Assembly (NCBI RefSeq): GCF_000993805.1
Contig: NZ_CP009961.1
Location: 552,714-616,713, forward strand
Source of the DNA: Thermofilum uzonense
GTDB taxonomy: Archaea > Thermoproteota > Thermoprotei > Thermofilales > Thermofilaceae
Direction: 5' to 3'
Length of the DNA: 64,000 nt
A program made the translations under genes and the position numbers. Positions within the stretch are counted from its first letter, which is position 1. Every line of letters begins with the position of its first letter. Shown here piece after piece: positions 28,598-38,059 of the stretch. Below the pieces are notes generated by a model. The model saw only the letters and a program-made list of their open reading frames with translations, searched no databases and was not told the origin of the DNA.

Positions 28598-29476
28598 CTA
28601 GGCGTCTACGAGGTAAAGCTTTAAGAGACCCTTGCCTAGCGTTTCGTTGCCTCCAAGCCACAGAACTTTATTTTTCAAGTTGTTGTAGAGCCAGTCGCAG
28701 GGTTCGCTGCATGCTTCGTTTTTAAGGAGTGGTCGACAGATCAAAGCTGTGAAAAGTATGGTCTCCTGGGGGATGTATTCCTCTAGCCATGGTCCTTGAT
28801 CAACGGTTTTATCGTTTTCGTTTAGCCTTACCCTATACTGTATGAACATTCCTCTTCGCACGAGGTCAACTATTAAATCATCCTCAACTAAAACTACACC
28901 TCTACTCTTCACGTGAGCTAGTAGCTCCTCTGGCAGGATTTTCTCGAACAAAGATTTAGGGAGGTTTTCGTCGATTTTTATATCTTTTACGTCTAGTTCG
29001 TTTAATATGGCTAGCTGACCGTCAAGAAGTATATCCTTCCGAGAAGTAGCCGGGGTGCTTATATTCCTCAAATTTTGAAGTAGTTGGGTAGCTTTATCAT
29101 TTTTCCCCAAGGCTTCAAGGTAAGTTGCCAGGTAGCCGATGAGGTGGGAGCTCGTCGCATATGTCCAGATACCCTTGAGACTTCTTGTTGGAAACAGGAG
29201 TAGCCTCACATCTAGGAAACTGGTTAGAGAGGAGTGCTCGTGTGCCTCTGTGGGGGGTGGTCCCAGCGCGAGCTTGAGGCATGCATTTGATTCTTGAGTC
29301 CTCGAAAGCATTGAGCGGACCGCCCCTTTTAAGCTACTGGCCCATATGCAGGGAAAACCAAACTCGTCTCGTTGTACGGGTTGATCGACGAAGTCTAGGG
29401 CTCCTTTTGCATAGCCTGGGTGGGTGGGTGTTACGGCTTTAAAAAAGATGAGGCTCTGTTTAAAAGTGGCCGCCAT
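28598..29476 (-). CDS. cmr4: Cmr4, backbone subunit and target-RNA nuclease
   Basis: Cmr4 forms the helical backbone of the complex, and each copy cuts target RNA at 6-nt intervals. The 292-residue protein has the family N-terminal region with ALDFVDQPVQRDEFGFP. D31 aligns with the catalytic Asp known from Pyrococcus Cmr4. It then has IWASSLKGAVRS and a C-terminal glycine loop LGGNETLGKGL. It is the first gene of the cmr operon; the ATG at 29476 lies about 25-30 nt after a TATA-like box, so translation is probably leaderless. Confidence 0.93.
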   Translation of the reverse strand: MAATFKQSLIFFKAVTPTHPGYAKGALDFVDQPVQRDEFGFPCIWASSLKGAVRSMLSRTQESNACLKLALGPPPTEAHEHSSLTSFLDVRLLLFPTRSLKGIWTYATSSHLIGYLATYLEALGKNDKATQLLQNLRNISTPATSRKDILLDGQLAILNELDVKDIKIDENLPKSLFEKILPEELLAHVKSRGVVLVEDDLIVDLVRRGMFIQYRVRLNENDKTVDQGPWLEEYIPQETILFTALICRPLLKNEACSEPCDWLYNNLKNKVLWLGGNETLGKGLLKLYLVDA

Positions 29477-29515
29477 ACAATTTATTTTTGAGAGCCTGAT
29501 TTATTTAAAAATTTC
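29477..29515 (-). promoter_or_regulatory. Promoter of the cmr operon
   Basis: On the minus strand the sequence TTTTTAAATAAATC (about 29500-29513) is a good archaeal TATA box, about 26 nt before a start close to the cmr4 ATG. No other promoter-like gap exists within the six-gene operon. Confidence 0.6.
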
Positions 29516-30164
29516 TACCAAAAAAGTTTATAGTGTACATTTTCTATTTAATTTGTAATAATTCTAGAGCTAGATTCATGAGATCTGCTCAACATCATGG
29601 TCTTCTCGTATGTCGCGGCTTCGAATCAAGGGTTTCGCCCTACATGGCATTGTCCTGTCCTTGTCGACGGGCATCAAGCGTTCAACTTTCCTAAGGCTTC
29701 CCGTGAATGGTTTCCTGGGTTTTCCCGGTTCGGTCACTTGGAGCTAAGGGTAAAACTTACACCGTTATATATCTGTGTTAAGTTGTGGTAAGCGCGATGA
29801 CTATCAACGATTGACGAACGTGTGTTTCTGGAGTGGGTTGGGCTCGTTGGGGGATTATCGGGGGATTATCGAGTGTACACGGCTCAAAAACCAATCAAGA
29901 CAAGGATACTGTTCTTAGAATATATGCCACCAAGTAATTACATTATTAATGTAGTTATATCAGGTAATTATTGCATTAGTGGGGAGAGAGCTCTCAAAGG
30001 ATGCTTATTGTAAAGAACTTGTTTTTAATCCTCTTACAGTCTGGAGGTAGGAGCAAAGACGAGTGAGTTGCCTCAAATGGATCCTCTCTTCTATGCAATG
30101 CAACCTTTGTGAACATTAGGCTGGCGTGGGGACATTTATGTCGTAAATCTTGTCGTTAATTACT
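29516..30164. other. Gap without a convincing gene
   Basis: About 650 nt separate the cmr promoter from the decayed cas genes. Two short frames overlap on opposite strands: 29597-29791 (plus, 64 codons) and 29576-29737 (minus, GTG start, 53 codons, Lys/Arg-rich, ending DVEQIS). I recognise neither. The part from 29800 to 30110 is AT-rich and contains a small direct repeat (GGGGGATTATC twice near 29848-29870). Confidence 0.4.
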
Positions 30165-30467
30165 CTACCGATCGAGGCCTTTACTACTAGTCTTCCTGTG
30201 CGGTCTGGCAGGCTCAAGGCTTACGTGGCCGAAGCCTATGCTCCTGGACTTTCCTATCCCGAAGCGTAGCGCGAACGCGAGCAGCTTCTTGAACTCCTGT
30301 GCGAGCGGGGAATCAGTGTCAAGAAGCTCGTACATCACGTAGCCCGTGAAGCCCCGCTCCGTCACGCTCCTCCCCTCGTTGACCGTGTACAGAATGGTCT
30401 CAGGCCTTACCCTGTAGTCGAGCTCCGCCAGAGCCCTGTACGCCCACTTGAAACCTGAGGTGGAATA
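30165..30467 (-). pseudogene. C-terminal fragment of Cas6
   Basis: The open stretch encodes about 100 residues with the features of a Cas6 C-terminus: NEGRSVTERGFTGYVMYEL, then LLAFALRFGIGKSRSIGFG followed by HV, which is the glycine-rich loop of the repeat endonuclease. No start is available: the frame is closed by TAA immediately upstream, where the sequence turns into a cas1 remnant on the other strand. About 60% of a normal Cas6, including the N-terminal half, is missing. Cas6 would process repeats for both the I-A and III-B systems here, but this copy cannot. Confidence 0.8.
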
Positions 30468-31138
30468 TTATTCACGCGATAATAGAGTCCAAGATCCGCA
30501 ACCAGGCCGGGCTGCTGAGATACTATTCTAAGTCCCTCGAGCGCATCGATTTAAAGAACCTGGCAAACGAGATACTCTCGACGCTAGAGGAGCTCCCGGA
30601 GGTCCTGGGAAACCCGCAAGCTGTGCTGAATCTCGAGGCAAGGGTGGCACAGATCTACTGGGGCGGTGTTGCAGAGCTCCTGCCACGGGAAATCGTTTTC
30701 GACGGGCGTGACCATGAGTCATTGGATCCCTTTAACATCTCCTTGAACTATAGCTACGCGCTTCTATATTCGAGGTGTTGGCGTGTCCTCGTGTTGGCAG
30801 GCCTGGATCCCTACGCCGGCTTTCTTCACACCGACAGGAGTGGTAAGGAGAGCCTTGTATATGACTTTAGCGAGATGTTCAAGCCACTTGCTGTCGACAA
30901 GCTGCTTATCTCGATGTTCAGGGAGGGTTGGAGGCCTAGAATCGAAAACGGGCTGATCTCTCGGGACTCGAGAGCCGACCTTATAGCACGCTTTTCTGAG
31001 TGGATGGGGAAGAACGCGAGGCCGACAACGGGCGAGGCTTGCACTCTTGAACAGGCAATGAAGAGGTGGGCTTTCAGGCTTGCAGGCTATCTCAGAGGGG
31101 AGTCCAAATCCTTCACGGGGTTCGTAGAGACATGGTGA
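30452..31138 (+). pseudogene. 5'-truncated second cas1
   Basis: The frame encodes 228 residues of the Cas1 catalytic domain: KIRNQAGLLRYY, then LEARVAQIYWGGVAELLP (with the catalytic Glu), DPFNISLNYSYALLYSR, and GFLHTDRSGKESLVYDFSEM (with His and Asp). It matches the second half of the intact cas1 in the window but is clearly a different paralogue. The N-terminal beta domain is absent; the frame opens at the junction with the cas6 fragment. The first usable start (GTG 30623) would leave only 171 residues. The catalytic residues survive, so the truncation looks recent. Confidence 0.85.
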
Positions 31139-31293
31139 GAGTAGTAGTGGTCTATGATATAAGCGAGGACGCGAAGCGCCTCAGGCTGGCAGACAAGCTG
31201 AAGGGCCTGGGGCTCTCCTCACTCCCGCGCGCAGCGCCACGGCCTGGCCGAGCGCCGGCAAGCCGCTTTAGCTGCGCACCAAGTACTACGTAA
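31132..31293 (+). pseudogene. Frameshifted cas2 remnant
   Basis: Starting at the ATG overlapping the cas1 remnant's stop, the frame gives MVRVVVVYDISEDAKRLRL and then ADKLKGLGLS, a typical Cas2 N-terminus with the conserved Asp. It then loses Cas2 character after about residue 33. In a neighbouring frame the next bases read RAQRHGLAERRQAAL, resembling the missing Cas2 QRS region, so at least one frameshift has occurred in GC-rich sequence. With the cas6 and cas1 fragments it makes a dead second adaptation module. Confidence 0.75.
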
Positions 31294-31414
31294 GTGGCCT
31301 CAGCTCCGGCCGGGAGCCCCAGCTAGCGTGGGTGGCGCTAGCTGACGGGGTTCTCGAGGGGGCTTGGTGGAGCCCGCGGAGTCGCACGCTCGCCAGAAGG
31401 GCCCCCTTCATCCG

Positions 31415-31454
31415 ACAAACTTAAATATTCTGATAGAAATGCTTGTCTGAGAGT
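31415..31454 (+). promoter_or_regulatory. Promoter of vapBC copy 1
   Basis: The TATA-like TTAAATAT (31419-31426) lies about 30 nt before the ATG at 31455, fitting a leaderless transcript. The same promoter sequence, slightly diverged, precedes the second vapB copy at 42595. Confidence 0.55.
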
Positions 31455-31703
31455 ATGGGCGAGGCGGAGGTTGTCAGGGTGGGGAGGAGGTACACGGTGG
31501 TGGTGCCGAAGCGGTTGAGGGAGAAGCTGGGGCTGAGGGAGGGGGACCTGCTCAGAATCCGTATAGAGAATGGAAAGCTTATACTCGAGCGCGTCGCCGA
31601 CCCCTTCAGGGTTCTGGAGGGAGTCATCGGCGAGCCGTACAGCGAGGAGAGGGAGGAGGGGGAGGCTGAGAGGTGGCTGCTCAGTGCCCATCGCCGACAC
31701 TGA
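31455..31703 (+). CDS. AbrB-type antitoxin VapB (copy 1)
   Basis: Small swapped-hairpin (AbrB/MazE-like) DNA-binding antitoxin that should neutralise the adjacent PIN toxin and repress its own promoter. The 82-residue product has the typical core EVVRVGRRYTVVVPKRLRE then KLGLREGDLLRIRIENG, followed by an acidic C-terminal tail that would wrap the toxin. ATG 31455 is preferred over the upstream in-frame TTG because of promoter spacing. Its last 20 nt overlap vapC. A second copy, more than 80% identical at the protein level by eye, lies at 42595-42843. Confidence 0.85.
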   Translation: MGEAEVVRVGRRYTVVVPKRLREKLGLREGDLLRIRIENGKLILERVADPFRVLEGVIGEPYSEEREEGEAERWLLSAHRRH

Positions 31704-32085
31704 GGTCCTCTTCGCGATGAACCCGAGGGACGACAGGCACGCTAAGGCGCTGAGAGCCCTCAGGGTCAAGGGGCTCAGGGTGCCTGACACCGCCCTCCTG
31801 GAGTTCCAGGTGGTGCTGAGGGCCCGCGGCAGGAGGCCGGAGGAGGTCGCCGCTGCGCTTGAAGCGCTCGGGAGCATCCTGGCGGCGCACCGCGTCCCGG
31901 AGCTGCGCACCCTCGGCCTAGGGTTGCTCGTGAGGCAGGCAGAGATCGAGAGGTCGTACGGCCTGAGCTACTTCGACAGCCTAATAGCGGCGTCGGCTCT
32001 AGCTTACGACGGGGTCGTGATCTCCGACGACGCAGCGTTCGACAAAGTGCCAGGCTTGAGGAGGATCCCGCTTCGCGACCTGTAG
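31684..32085 (+). CDS. PIN-domain toxin VapC
   Basis: PIN-domain ribonuclease of a VapBC toxin-antitoxin pair, 133 residues from the GTG that overlaps the antitoxin gene. Acidic active-site positions are visible in order: IADTEVLF (Asp), LLEFQVV (Glu), YFDSLIAAS (Asp) and ISDDAAF (Asp). The pair is very rich in G and C compared with the flanks and lies between broken cas genes and a broken ATPase, as expected for a mobile addiction module. Confidence 0.85.
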   Translation: MPIADTEVLFAMNPRDDRHAKALRALRVKGLRVPDTALLEFQVVLRARGRRPEEVAAALEALGSILAAHRVPELRTLGLGLLVRQAEIERSYGLSYFDSLIAASALAYDGVVISDDAAFDKVPGLRRIPLRDL

Positions 32086-32176
32086 CGGGCCAGGGGCACT
32101 CCGCAAGAGCCTCCTGCCTCGGCTAGTCGAGGAAGCTGCCTCCGGCCAGGCGCCGGTGTTTAAGGTACTTATTTTT

Positions 32177-32263
32177 ATGATGGAAACGGTCTCAGTCCTG
32201 TTGGGGCCCGGTGCTGTCTGCAAGACGACTGTCGCGACCCTGCTCGCGTACTCGCTGACTTGA
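32177..32263 (+). pseudogene. N-terminal remnant of a P-loop ATPase
   Basis: A 28-codon frame preceded by an AT-rich stretch reads METVSVLLGPGAVCKTT then VATLLAYSLT and stops. This is the beginning of a ParA/ArsA-like P-loop ATPase: strand, Walker A and first helix. The Walker A has Cys where the invariant Gly of GKT(T/S) should be (AVCKTT). Nothing homologous follows the stop, so only the 5' end remains. Confidence 0.55.
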
Positions 32264-32486
32264 ATAATACTCTTCTTAGAGTCAGGCTGAGGATTAGACT
32301 AAGTCATTTTCAGCCCCCATCACATGGAGACTTAGTCTTGAGAAATATTTATTAATATTGTAAGTGAGGCGATGAAATTTTCAAAAAAATTTTAAGGAAT
32401 CTTATTGATTTTGCATGGGGGTTTGCCTTCGTCATTGTTTCGAAAAATTGAAATTTATTCCGTGTTGGTATAATTAATTTAGTAGG

Positions 32487-33377
32487 GTGAGCTGGCTGGC
32501 GATGGGCCAGACCAGTTCGCGGTGGAGGAACTGGCTTCCTAGTTCTATGGCCGCGAAGGAGTATGGGTTGACTTTTGACCAGATCGAGTACGGCATTTTT
32601 CTGGGGCTTATTGAATTTAGAAATATGGGTAATATGGGGAAGCTTTTGAACAGGGAGGATGTTGAGAAGAATCTGGGTTTCCTCAAGAGTTTACCGGGGA
32701 GGATATGGTTTTACAAGACGGAGGTTATGAGGAAGTACCGGTTAACCAGGAATCAAATCGATATGGCTTTAGAGGCTGGTTTGGTGAGGTACAAAGTCGT
32801 TAAGAATCCCCATTATAAGAGGCTGCCTGCGGTGAGGCTCGTTATTATGGATGTAGAGGAGAACCTGGAGAGGATAAGGGCTTTTCCTAAGTATACTGAG
32901 AGAGAGGTTGAGAGGAGGAAGGTTTATGCTGAGCGTTCTAGGCTGAGGGATGAGTTGGAGTTTTACTGTCCTAGGTGTAAGAGGTCGATAAGGCCTCCAA
33001 GGGGCTCGAGGAGCTTCGAGGATGCATGGAGTGGTTCATTGACGCGTGAGGAAGCTCTTGAAAAACTCATCATAGCACACTATAGGCATTTGCATACGGA
33101 TTATGACTCTGCCAGGAACGACGTGGATCGGTGGGTTAAGCCTGAGGAGGTTAAGAGGCTTACAGGTGTTTACAAGAGTTTTAAGGAGTTCCTGGCCTTT
33201 TATATCGGTTGGAAGGAGGAGATGGATCGGGAAGAGAGGGAGTATTATATCGCGATTATAAGACAATTGAGGGGAATCGCTACGGAGCGTGCTAAAAGGC
33301 ATTTTAGCTATGTTGCTAGAAAACTGGCAGAGGAGGATGGGCTCCTAAAGCCGAGAGAAGAGAATAAATCTGCCTAG
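32487..33377 (+). CDS. Conserved archaeal protein, DUF2293-like C-terminus
   Basis: The 296-residue protein is basic and helical. Two zones stand out: a Cys pair YCPRCKRSIRPPRGS (about 162-176) that could bind metal, and LIIAHYRHLHTDYDSARND (about 193-211), which resembles the His-rich TDYD motif of DUF2293 proteins. No catalytic role is known to me. It is a single gene between AT-rich gaps. The GTG at 32487 follows GTAGG; the ATG at 32502 is equally well spaced from the TATA-like TATAATTAATTT at 32470. Confidence 0.65.
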   Translation: MSWLAMGQTSSRWRNWLPSSMAAKEYGLTFDQIEYGIFLGLIEFRNMGNMGKLLNREDVEKNLGFLKSLPGRIWFYKTEVMRKYRLTRNQIDMALEAGLVRYKVVKNPHYKRLPAVRLVIMDVEENLERIRAFPKYTEREVERRKVYAERSRLRDELEFYCPRCKRSIRPPRGSRSFEDAWSGSLTREEALEKLIIAHYRHLHTDYDSARNDVDRWVKPEEVKRLTGVYKSFKEFLAFYIGWKEEMDREEREYYIAIIRQLRGIATERAKRHFSYVARKLAEEDGLLKPREENKSA

Positions 33378-33878
33378 GTGGCTTGTCTTCCCGAATCTCT
33401 CAGATATACTCGAGGTTCGATATAATGTCTACGAATCATAAATGTTACCAGCCTGATTCACTGCGAGGAATAGTCTTTGCATAGAGACATCAGGATATTG
33501 GTAATGTTGCTGGCTAGAGGAGGCTCAGGCAGTCATCGAGTTAGGGGGCTTGGAGATGAGTCGCTGGGGAAATGAAATGGAATATAATGTATATTTTATG
33601 TTAAAATTTTTCTTTAAAACGCCGAGAACGGGAAAAGAGGTCCATGTTATAACGTGTGGAATCTCTTTGCCCTGTAATTTTTTCGATGCTGCAGCTACTC
33701 TGCAAATTATAGAGTAAGACTTGCATGTTCCGTGCTTTTACGGGCGCGGATTTGGGGCTTAATAGTTTTTCCTGTTTCGAGCATTCTGGCTAGAAGGTCT
33801 AGAGTGATGAGTAGTTTTTGGGTTTAAGATTAATTTGATAGATGTGGGGGAAGGCTTGGAAGGATCAAAGGGTTGGAG
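33378..33878. other. Gap of 500 nt without a gene
   Basis: I see no coding frame, tRNA or array. The sequence is AT-rich and contains a polypyrimidine-poor run near 33590-33620, but no clear terminator hairpin. It separates the convergently arranged DUF2293-like gene and the large secreted protein. Confidence 0.4.
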
Positions 33879-36800
33879 TTAATTTTTTCTTGAGGAATAG
33901 CGGAAGGCTATGATAGTAGCAATCGTAATTAAGATCGTAATTAAAGTGATTAAGGATATAAGTGAAAATAATCCTGTATAGTCGATTTTCCAGAATACTC
34001 TCAGGTTCCTAGGTCTATCTACTTTGAGTAGGATTAGACTCATATTGAGAAATTCATCTTCTTTGGTAATTCCCTCTACTCTATCAATTACATATCGTAC
34101 GAGGGGATCTCCCTGTATTTTTGGTGCAATTAATCTAATGGCAGCTACGCTTCCATAGTCATACCAACCTGCTCCCGATATTTGTCCAATATTGGTTTCC
34201 ACGCTAATGTAGTATTGTTTTTTCCAACGGGCTTCCACGTTCTTTGGACTATCGACCTTTAATTCGAGGCGTGTCTCATTCGAGAGTAAATTACCGTCCT
34301 CGTACCATCCTTCGAAAACAACGCGTGTTCCATTCCCTACAAGGAATTCAGGAACGGGGATAGTTAGGGAGGCAAGACTACCGGCTTTATACCATCCTGT
34401 TCCGTTTATTGATCCATATGGCGTCGATACGTTGACGTGGAATTCTTTTGAGTAGAGCGCTGTCAAATTTATGGGTGAATCTAGTTTTAAGCTTAGATTC
34501 GCCGCGATATGCTCCCAGCCGTGCCTTTCACCCTCTATTATCCATCTCTCAAACTTATACCGTGTGCTCTCATCAACGTTATGAATCATTTGGGCTTGGA
34601 ATTCATAAAATTTATTCCTTTCTAGAATTAATAAGGTTGGGTTTAGAGGACTTATAGAAGATTTATTTACAACTAAAACCATCCCGCCGGGCTGGGTTGA
34701 TAAATACACGGGCACTCTCTTCTCTGTGAGACGCAGCAATATGATATCGTTAGGATTTAGAGTAATATTTGTCATAAAATCGTTTGACGCTTTTCCAACG
34801 AATCTGGCACCTCCTAGCCGTTCTTCTATTACAAATGCTTGTGTTAGATTGTATTTGGATAGATCTATTCGTAACTTTATTTCCACGCTTTCATCTCCGA
34901 TGTTCACAAAGACGAAGCCTATTTCACCCATAGAATTCTTCCACGCTGAATGTAGTATGGCTGGTGTTACGGTTTCCTTTAGCTCAGTGGGGGAGAGATG
35001 CCATGAAGGGTTCTTGATTCTGATAACGGGTGTTGTAAAATTAAGAGGGGTTATCATCTCGCCATAAACCAAGAAGTCTTTTGCTATCTTATATCTAAAA
35101 GTAGTTGCCCTTTTAAAGAAAAGGACGATCGGATTTATTTTTATTAACTTTGACATTCGCTCATTAAGTGACGGTAGCCTTATTTCTAATGGTTCTCCCC
35201 ACACGAGGGAAGTCGCGAGTGCCTTGATAGAATATGATATCTCGCTTGAGCTCATGCTCCATCCGTGGACATAATGTCCCCATGAAGAGATGTACTTATG
35301 ATAGACGTATTGGAAAAGTGGGATTGCTTCACTACCAGTAATTTGCCAGAACCAGTGTGTTGCGTAAAGTTCAGCAACGTTGCCTCGGGAGTAAAACCTA
35401 TCAAGGAATGGTATGTATAATTCACAGATCTCCTCCGATGAGAAGACAACTTCAGGGTTTATCTTTTTGGCTTCCTCTCGAATCTCTTTAAAGAGTTCTT
35501 TAAAAGCTTCGAACCACCACTTACCGTAGCCTTTAGGGTGGTCATGATTTTCGTGGACGCAAGGATAGGGTGGGTCTATAAGACTTCCATCAAGATGCAC
35601 GTGATCGACTCCATGCCTGACTAGTGTGAGAGCGATTTCCTTAACGTAGCTCCGCCATTCCGTAGAAGCTGGACACATTAATCCCTCCAGTGTTCTATCC
35701 TTTAGCTTTATCGCGTACTTTCTCATTTCCTTATAGGCTTCCAGCTCGGGTGAAAAGTAGTTTGTAGAGATGAACACTGATACTTTACCTCCGGCTCTGT
35801 GAACACCATAAATCATACTATCGAATGCATCCCAGCCCTCAATTGGTGGGAAGTAGTCGGGTATTAGGGTAAATGTCCCATGTTTTTCCCAACCCCACAC
35901 TTGCATTATTACTGGCATTCCAAGAGTTTTGATTGAGTCTTCAGCTAACAAAGGAACTGTATAGAAAGGAATTTGACTAGCCCATCCTTCAGAACCAGGT
36001 GTATATAAGGATGTTGAATGTATCGCCGATGTCTCAAGGAACCATGAAGGAGTCGAGCGTTTTAAGGCCTCGACACACCACCATTGATTCTCGGCCCAGC
36101 TCTTGTAGATTTCGGCAGCGACATGCCAGTCCCCGAGAAATACGCCGACGATAACGCTGTAAGTCAGGTTAAGCGATTTTTCGCCGTAAGGCTGGTAGTG
36201 TGTCACAGCCATATTCCAGTCATTCATGCTGAATCTATACACCGAGAAACCCTTGACATTGCCCTCTGTGTCATTTGTAGCCAGGTACAGGCCTCCGAGG
36301 TGTATGTTGTAAAATGCCATGAATTGCATTGAGACCCAACCGCTAGGATATAATTGCCAGGGTATCCCAGGTTGAACTGGCAAATTCTTCCATGGATTAC
36401 GCATGAGAAGTCCGGTTAGTGAAGGATATACCAGGAAATCATCTTCTCCGTTATCTCCTATATATGTTAGTCCAGAAATTATAGGAAAGGTGATGGAGTT
36501 TATGTCGATATCGTACTCACTGCTTGTGGCCTCGATTCTCCAGTAAGTCAATGGCGAATTATCTAGGATCGTTATGGAGGCCTTCACGTGTATATCGAGA
36601 AGTCTCTCTTTTGGAACATTGTCGCCACCTCGAAATCCATTCCATGTCATTATTAGGATTTTACCCCCCGGAGTAGACATGATTTTATAGGAGAAATCTA
36701 TCGCCATGAATGTGTGTGTTCCGCTGGGACTTATATAGAAAAGAACATGAGGACCTTTTTTAAATTCAGGAAGAAACGACACGTCACTCAATTTATTTTT

Positions 36801-37164
36801 AATTTGAGCTATTCCTCCTTTATCTTTCTTATCAAATTTTATCTCGATAAAATTGTTTCCTATTAAGATCCAATCCCCATAGTCATATGCGTAAGAACCA
36901 CCTTGACTCTTTTCAAACTGTGCAGAGGTAAGTGTGACATTAATTAGAAGAACAAGGATCAGATACCATATACAAATTTTTTTTATAAGAAATTCTAATT
37001 CTTTTACTAGGATGCGGTCTTTTCACTCTAGGAGCCCCGACTATCCTACTTTCGTCATTCATCTTGGCGCCCCCGCCCAAATGATCATTACTTAACTTAT
37101 CGAAAACACACCTATGACCTACAATATCTAAATGAACTTTATCAGTGGAAGAAACTTTTGCCAT
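33879..37164 (-). CDS. Large secreted glycosidase-like protein, interrupted by an A8 frameshift
   Basis: The main frame encodes a cell-surface protein of about 1030 residues. It has a TIM-barrel-like glycosidase region (similar in style to DUF6259 proteins, with HVHLDGSLIDPP and FSSEEICELYIP), two beta repeats of the archaeal thermopsin type (YGSINGTGWYKAGSLASL and IGQISGAGWYDYGSVAAIRL), and a C-terminal membrane anchor followed by RYSSRKN. The frame has no good start: upstream of the TTG at 36791 it stays open and encodes a hydrophobic segment IWYLILVLLINVTLTSAQ, a signal peptide lacking its Met. The missing basic N-terminus (ATG 37164 or 37062, ending RIRISYKK) lies in the other frame. The two join if the A8 run at 36977-36984 is read as A7. 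This may be slippage, a mutation or a sequencing error. Confidence 0.6.
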
Positions 37165-37432
37165 ACATTTTTTTATTTTTCAAAATCAGTTTATTTAATA
37201 TTTTTCTAAAATATCTAGAGAGTTAATCTTCCTATAATTCGCAGTCATTTCAGAGTAGCATTAGTCACAAATCTCTCAACATGCATGTTTTCAGCATGTT
37301 TGAGCCTGGGTCAGAATACGTCGAGTGGGTGAGACGGGATGGATCATTACGGTTTAGTGTGTGAGGCATAGCTTACAGGTGCTTTTTCTCATGCTTAAAT
37401 GAACCTAACCGGGTCGAGTTGTAGCCCCGGGC

Positions 37433-38059
37433 TTAGTAGGGGGCTATGATGGGGAAGATGAATATGCATGCTATGGCTAGGTATGTTACGAAGGGGTACG
37501 GGTATGAGGTGAGAATTCCTTTGCCGATGCGGTATGCTGGGTCTCCGAGGTTGTAGAATTTGCGGAACTCTTCTTCGGTGACATAGACGGCGAATATGGC
37601 TAGGTTTGCCTTGGAGAGTGGTGTCCTGTATGGGAATAGCTTTGACATTATGGGATAGTTTCCTATTAGTCTGGCCAGGATGTGAAATGTGAGAATTGTA
37701 AGGGCTGCTAATATCTCCATGTATAGCCAGGGTGTGGTGGAGATGGGGAAATAGCCAGTGAAGAGTAGGAGGAGAATTAGGACGTCGCCGGGCCCCATGG
37801 TAATACGGGCTACGAGTATCACTGGAACCGCGACGGCTAGCTGGAGCGCGTATAGTGGTATGAGTGGTGTGTAGCGGGGGTCTGTGAGGGTGAGGATTGC
37901 GAATAGTATGTTGAGAAGGAGGCCTGTTATTACGGGTAGCCCATTTATCTTCCTAGCCTTGTAGTCCTGTATCCCCGCGATCAACAGGATGAACATTAAG
38001 ACGAGCCTGGCTAGGGCTATGCTGGGTATTTGGAGGGCTGGTGGGTACGCGTCCCACAC
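37433..38059 (-). CDS. Prepilin peptidase (A24 family, PibD/FlaK-like)
   Basis: Membrane aspartic peptidase that cleaves class III signal peptides of archaeal pilins or archaellins. The 208-residue protein has about six hydrophobic segments and both catalytic motifs: D32 in AGIQDYKARKI and D92 in MGPGDVLIL (the GxGD motif). It appears monocistronic, starts with ATG, and no pilin gene is adjacent, so its substrates must be encoded elsewhere. Confidence 0.88.
   Translation of the reverse strand: MWDAYPPALQIPSIALARLVLMFILLIAGIQDYKARKINGLPVITGLLLNILFAILTLTDPRYTPLIPLYALQLAVAVPVILVARITMGPGDVLILLLLFTGYFPISTTPWLYMEILAALTILTFHILARLIGNYPIMSKLFPYRTPLSKANLAIFAVYVTEEEFRKFYNLGDPAYRIGKGILTSYPYPFVTYLAIACIFIFPIIAPY

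Noticed and set aside
29822-30013. 63-residue plus-strand frame
   Set aside because: Weak composition, no motif, no promoter context; probably chance.
30528-30722. Minus-strand frame over the cas1 remnant
   Set aside because: Shadow frame; the plus strand shows clear Cas1 motifs.
31338-31910. 190-residue minus-strand frame over vapBC
   Set aside because: Ser/Leu/Pro-rich shadow of GC-rich genes on the plus strand.
34448-36332. Several plus-strand frames inside the glycosidase-like gene
   Set aside because: Short shadows of a well-supported minus-strand gene.
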